Of a stretch of 6,071 nucleotides of DNA, positions 5,291 to 6,071 are shown in pieces. The number at the start of each line of letters is the position of its first letter. Position 1 is the stretch's first letter. The notes under the pieces were generated by a model. The model had not been told where the DNA came from, ran no database searches, and saw only the letters and a program-made list of their open reading frames with translations. Position numbers and translations under genes: made by a program. Source of the stretch: Chloroflexota bacterium. Lineage in GTDB: Bacteria; Chloroflexota; UBA6077. Location: assembly GCA_021786215.1 (NCBI GenBank), contig JAJYNT010000471.1, forward strand, positions 1 through 6,071. The letters run 5' to 3'.

Positions 5291-5710
5291 ATGGCGAAAC
5301 ACCAGGTAATTGGTGGTATCCCGATCCTCAGCCAGGAGAGCATCCTGGCGGCGAAGCGTGAATCCGCGATCAAGCTGATGGTGCACCAGTTCATCGCCGC
5401 GACCCAGCCGGCGGTGCAGCCCCCCGAGCTGCCGGCCCTCCAGGCGATCGCCCGGGTCGCTCCGGAGCTGCGCAAGCTCCCCGCTCTGGTCGGCGTGGGA
5501 TTGCAGCAGGCCACCAAGAGCTTCATCCTTGCGGCCTGCTACAGCAAGGGGACGCCGGCCGGACAGGACGAGCTGATGAAGGCCTTTTTGTTCTACATGA
5601 TGGTGACCGGCCGGGTCCCCAAGCCGGAGTTGCTGTCGCCCACCGGGGATATGACCCTCAACTTCGAGATGCCCGACCTCGATAGCCTCCAGTTGGCCAC
5701 CCATGGCTGA
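5291..5710 (+). CDS. Hypothetical protein, last gene of the operon
   Basis: A 139-residue protein I do not recognise. It appears mainly alpha-helical: LSQESILAAKRESAIKLMVH, a Pro-rich break (QPAVQPPELPAL, ~40-50), ARVAPELRKLPALVGVGLQQ, then FILAACYSKGTPAGQDELMK and a hydrophobic AFLFYMMVTG stretch. The hydrophobic runs are too short for a confident membrane segment. The C-terminus is acidic (FEMPDLDSLQL). The start has GGTGAGAG immediately upstream and AAAGGA at 5275-5280. It is the only gene separated from its upstream neighbour by a palindrome, so it may be separately controlled. It is followed by the terminator. Function unknown. Confidence 0.75.
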   Translation: MAKHQVIGGIPILSQESILAAKRESAIKLMVHQFIAATQPAVQPPELPALQAIARVAPELRKLPALVGVGLQQATKSFILAACYSKGTPAGQDELMKAFLFYMMVTGRVPKPELLSPTGDMTLNFEMPDLDSLQLATHG

Positions 5711-5736
5711 GACCACGCCGTGATGAGGCAAGCCAA

Positions 5737-5772
5737 AGGCCCGGACGCGCGCTTCGCCCGGGCCTCTTCGTT
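5737..5772 (+). terminator. Intrinsic terminator between convergent genes
   Basis: AGGCCCGG (5737-5744) pairs perfectly with CCGGGCCT (5758-5765). The loop region can add GCG/CGC pairing (5747-5749 with 5755-5757). The stem is followed by the T-rich TCTTCGTTCGTT, an imperfect U-tract. It lies 26 bases after the last plus-strand stop and 18 bases before the end of the minus-strand gene. It may also act on minus-strand transcripts, where a short TTT follows the stem. Confidence 0.75.
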
Positions 5773-5783
5773 CGTTGCGCCGG

Positions 5784-6071
5784 CTACGCAGCGGCCGCTG
5801 GGGCTGCTGGGTTGGCTGTTGGCTCTTCCGGCGTCGGGGTCGGATCCGGTTCGGTGCGACGGGTCGGGCCGATCTCGTACAGCCAGGCCCGCTGCACGGC
5901 GCCGATGATGGTTGCTTCCAGGTCGCTTTCGTTGGTGGATGTAACCCCGAGGGCTGCGAGTTCCAGGGTCACGTAGTTCCGGGCTATCTGGGCCTTCTCG
6001 CTGCCCAGCTTCCCGAGACCCTCTGTTTCCGCCAGGTGCACGGCGGTGGATGCGATGTCATTCAGAACGAT
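5784..6071 (-). CDS. Phage holin, LLH family-like, 5' partial
   Basis: This is the C-terminal 95 residues of a protein whose frame is open to the right edge. A GTG at 6039-6041 is an internal codon, because coding continues upstream as IVLNDIASTA. The segment VHLAETEGLGKLGSEKAQIA, then RNYVTLELAALG, DLEATIIGAVQRAW follows the pattern of LLH-family phage holin C-termini: AE-x-GLG-x-G-x-EK, then YV-x2-L-x2-LG, then acidic residues and IE/IG-AVQ. The family's N-terminal membrane helix would lie outside the window. Holins permeabilise the host membrane to start lysis. The C-terminus is an unusual Pro/Ala/Thr-rich tail (PDPTPTPEEPTANPAAPAAAA-like). It converges with the replication operon. The family call is moderate; without the membrane part a tail or structural protein cannot be excluded. 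Confidence 0.62.
   Translation of the reverse strand: MVLNDIASTAVHLAETEGLGKLGSEKAQIARNYVTLELAALGVTSTNESDLEATIIGAVQRAWLYEIGPTRRTEPDPTPTPEEPTANPAAPAAAA

Noticed and set aside
4961..5731. 256-codon open frame on the minus strand
   Set aside because: It covers ssb and the last operon gene in antisense and shows low-complexity Arg/Pro/Gly sequence with no recognisable domain.
5720..5908. 62-codon plus-strand open frame after the terminator
   Set aside because: It spans the terminator hairpin and is antisense to the holin-like gene, with no RBS or domain.

Overview
The window looks like part of a bacteriophage or integrated prophage-like element from a high-GC bacterium. Eight genes on the plus strand have stop/start overlaps or very short gaps, several phage-associated families are present, and a partial holin-like gene is encoded convergently at the right edge. 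Shine-Dalgarno sequences are strong (GGAGGTGAT, AAGGAGG), so the host is a bacterium using ordinary SD initiation. The DUF3970-like and LLH-holin-like genes are families I associate mainly with phages of Gram-positive bacteria. With this base composition, a high-GC Firmicute-like, actinobacterial or Chloroflexota-type host is plausible. The exact host cannot be fixed from the sequence.

Layout: (1) Up to 1760 is the 3' part of a replication-type P-loop ATPase gene; its reading frame is open to the left edge. Its last ~400 bases encode a low-complexity polar tail. (2) Within that tail, roughly 1356-1714, the heptamer ATGTCAG occurs nine times exactly, counting both orientations, plus near matches. 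It lies in more than one codon frame and in DNA of about 48% GC inside an otherwise GC-rich window. I read this as an iteron-type binding array, possibly the replication origin, embedded in a replication gene as in the lambda O gene. (3) 1757-2167 encodes a small protein with a TubC-docking-like N-terminus, coupled to the ATPase by an ATGA overlap. (4) 2168-3097 encodes a DUF5131 (phage Gp37/Gp68) protein. (5) 3120-4351 is a run of four small genes: an unknown Cys-containing protein, a topoisomerase-type zinc ribbon, an unknown acidic protein and a DUF3970-like protein. (6) 4348-4866 is an ASCH-domain protein, followed by a single-stranded DNA-binding protein (4870-5241). (7) A perfect 18-bp palindrome lies in the gap before an unrecognised 139-residue gene (5291-5710). 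A hairpin terminator at about 5737-5772 closes the plus-strand operon. (8) 5784 to the right edge, minus strand, is the C-terminal part of an LLH-family phage holin-like protein.

Together the plus-strand genes read as an early/replication module: ATPase with putative in-gene origin, SSB and nucleic-acid-related accessory proteins. A lysis-associated gene converges on it. The strongest candidate for something undescribed is the in-gene ATGTCAG array with its adjacent ATPase and TubC-like partner.
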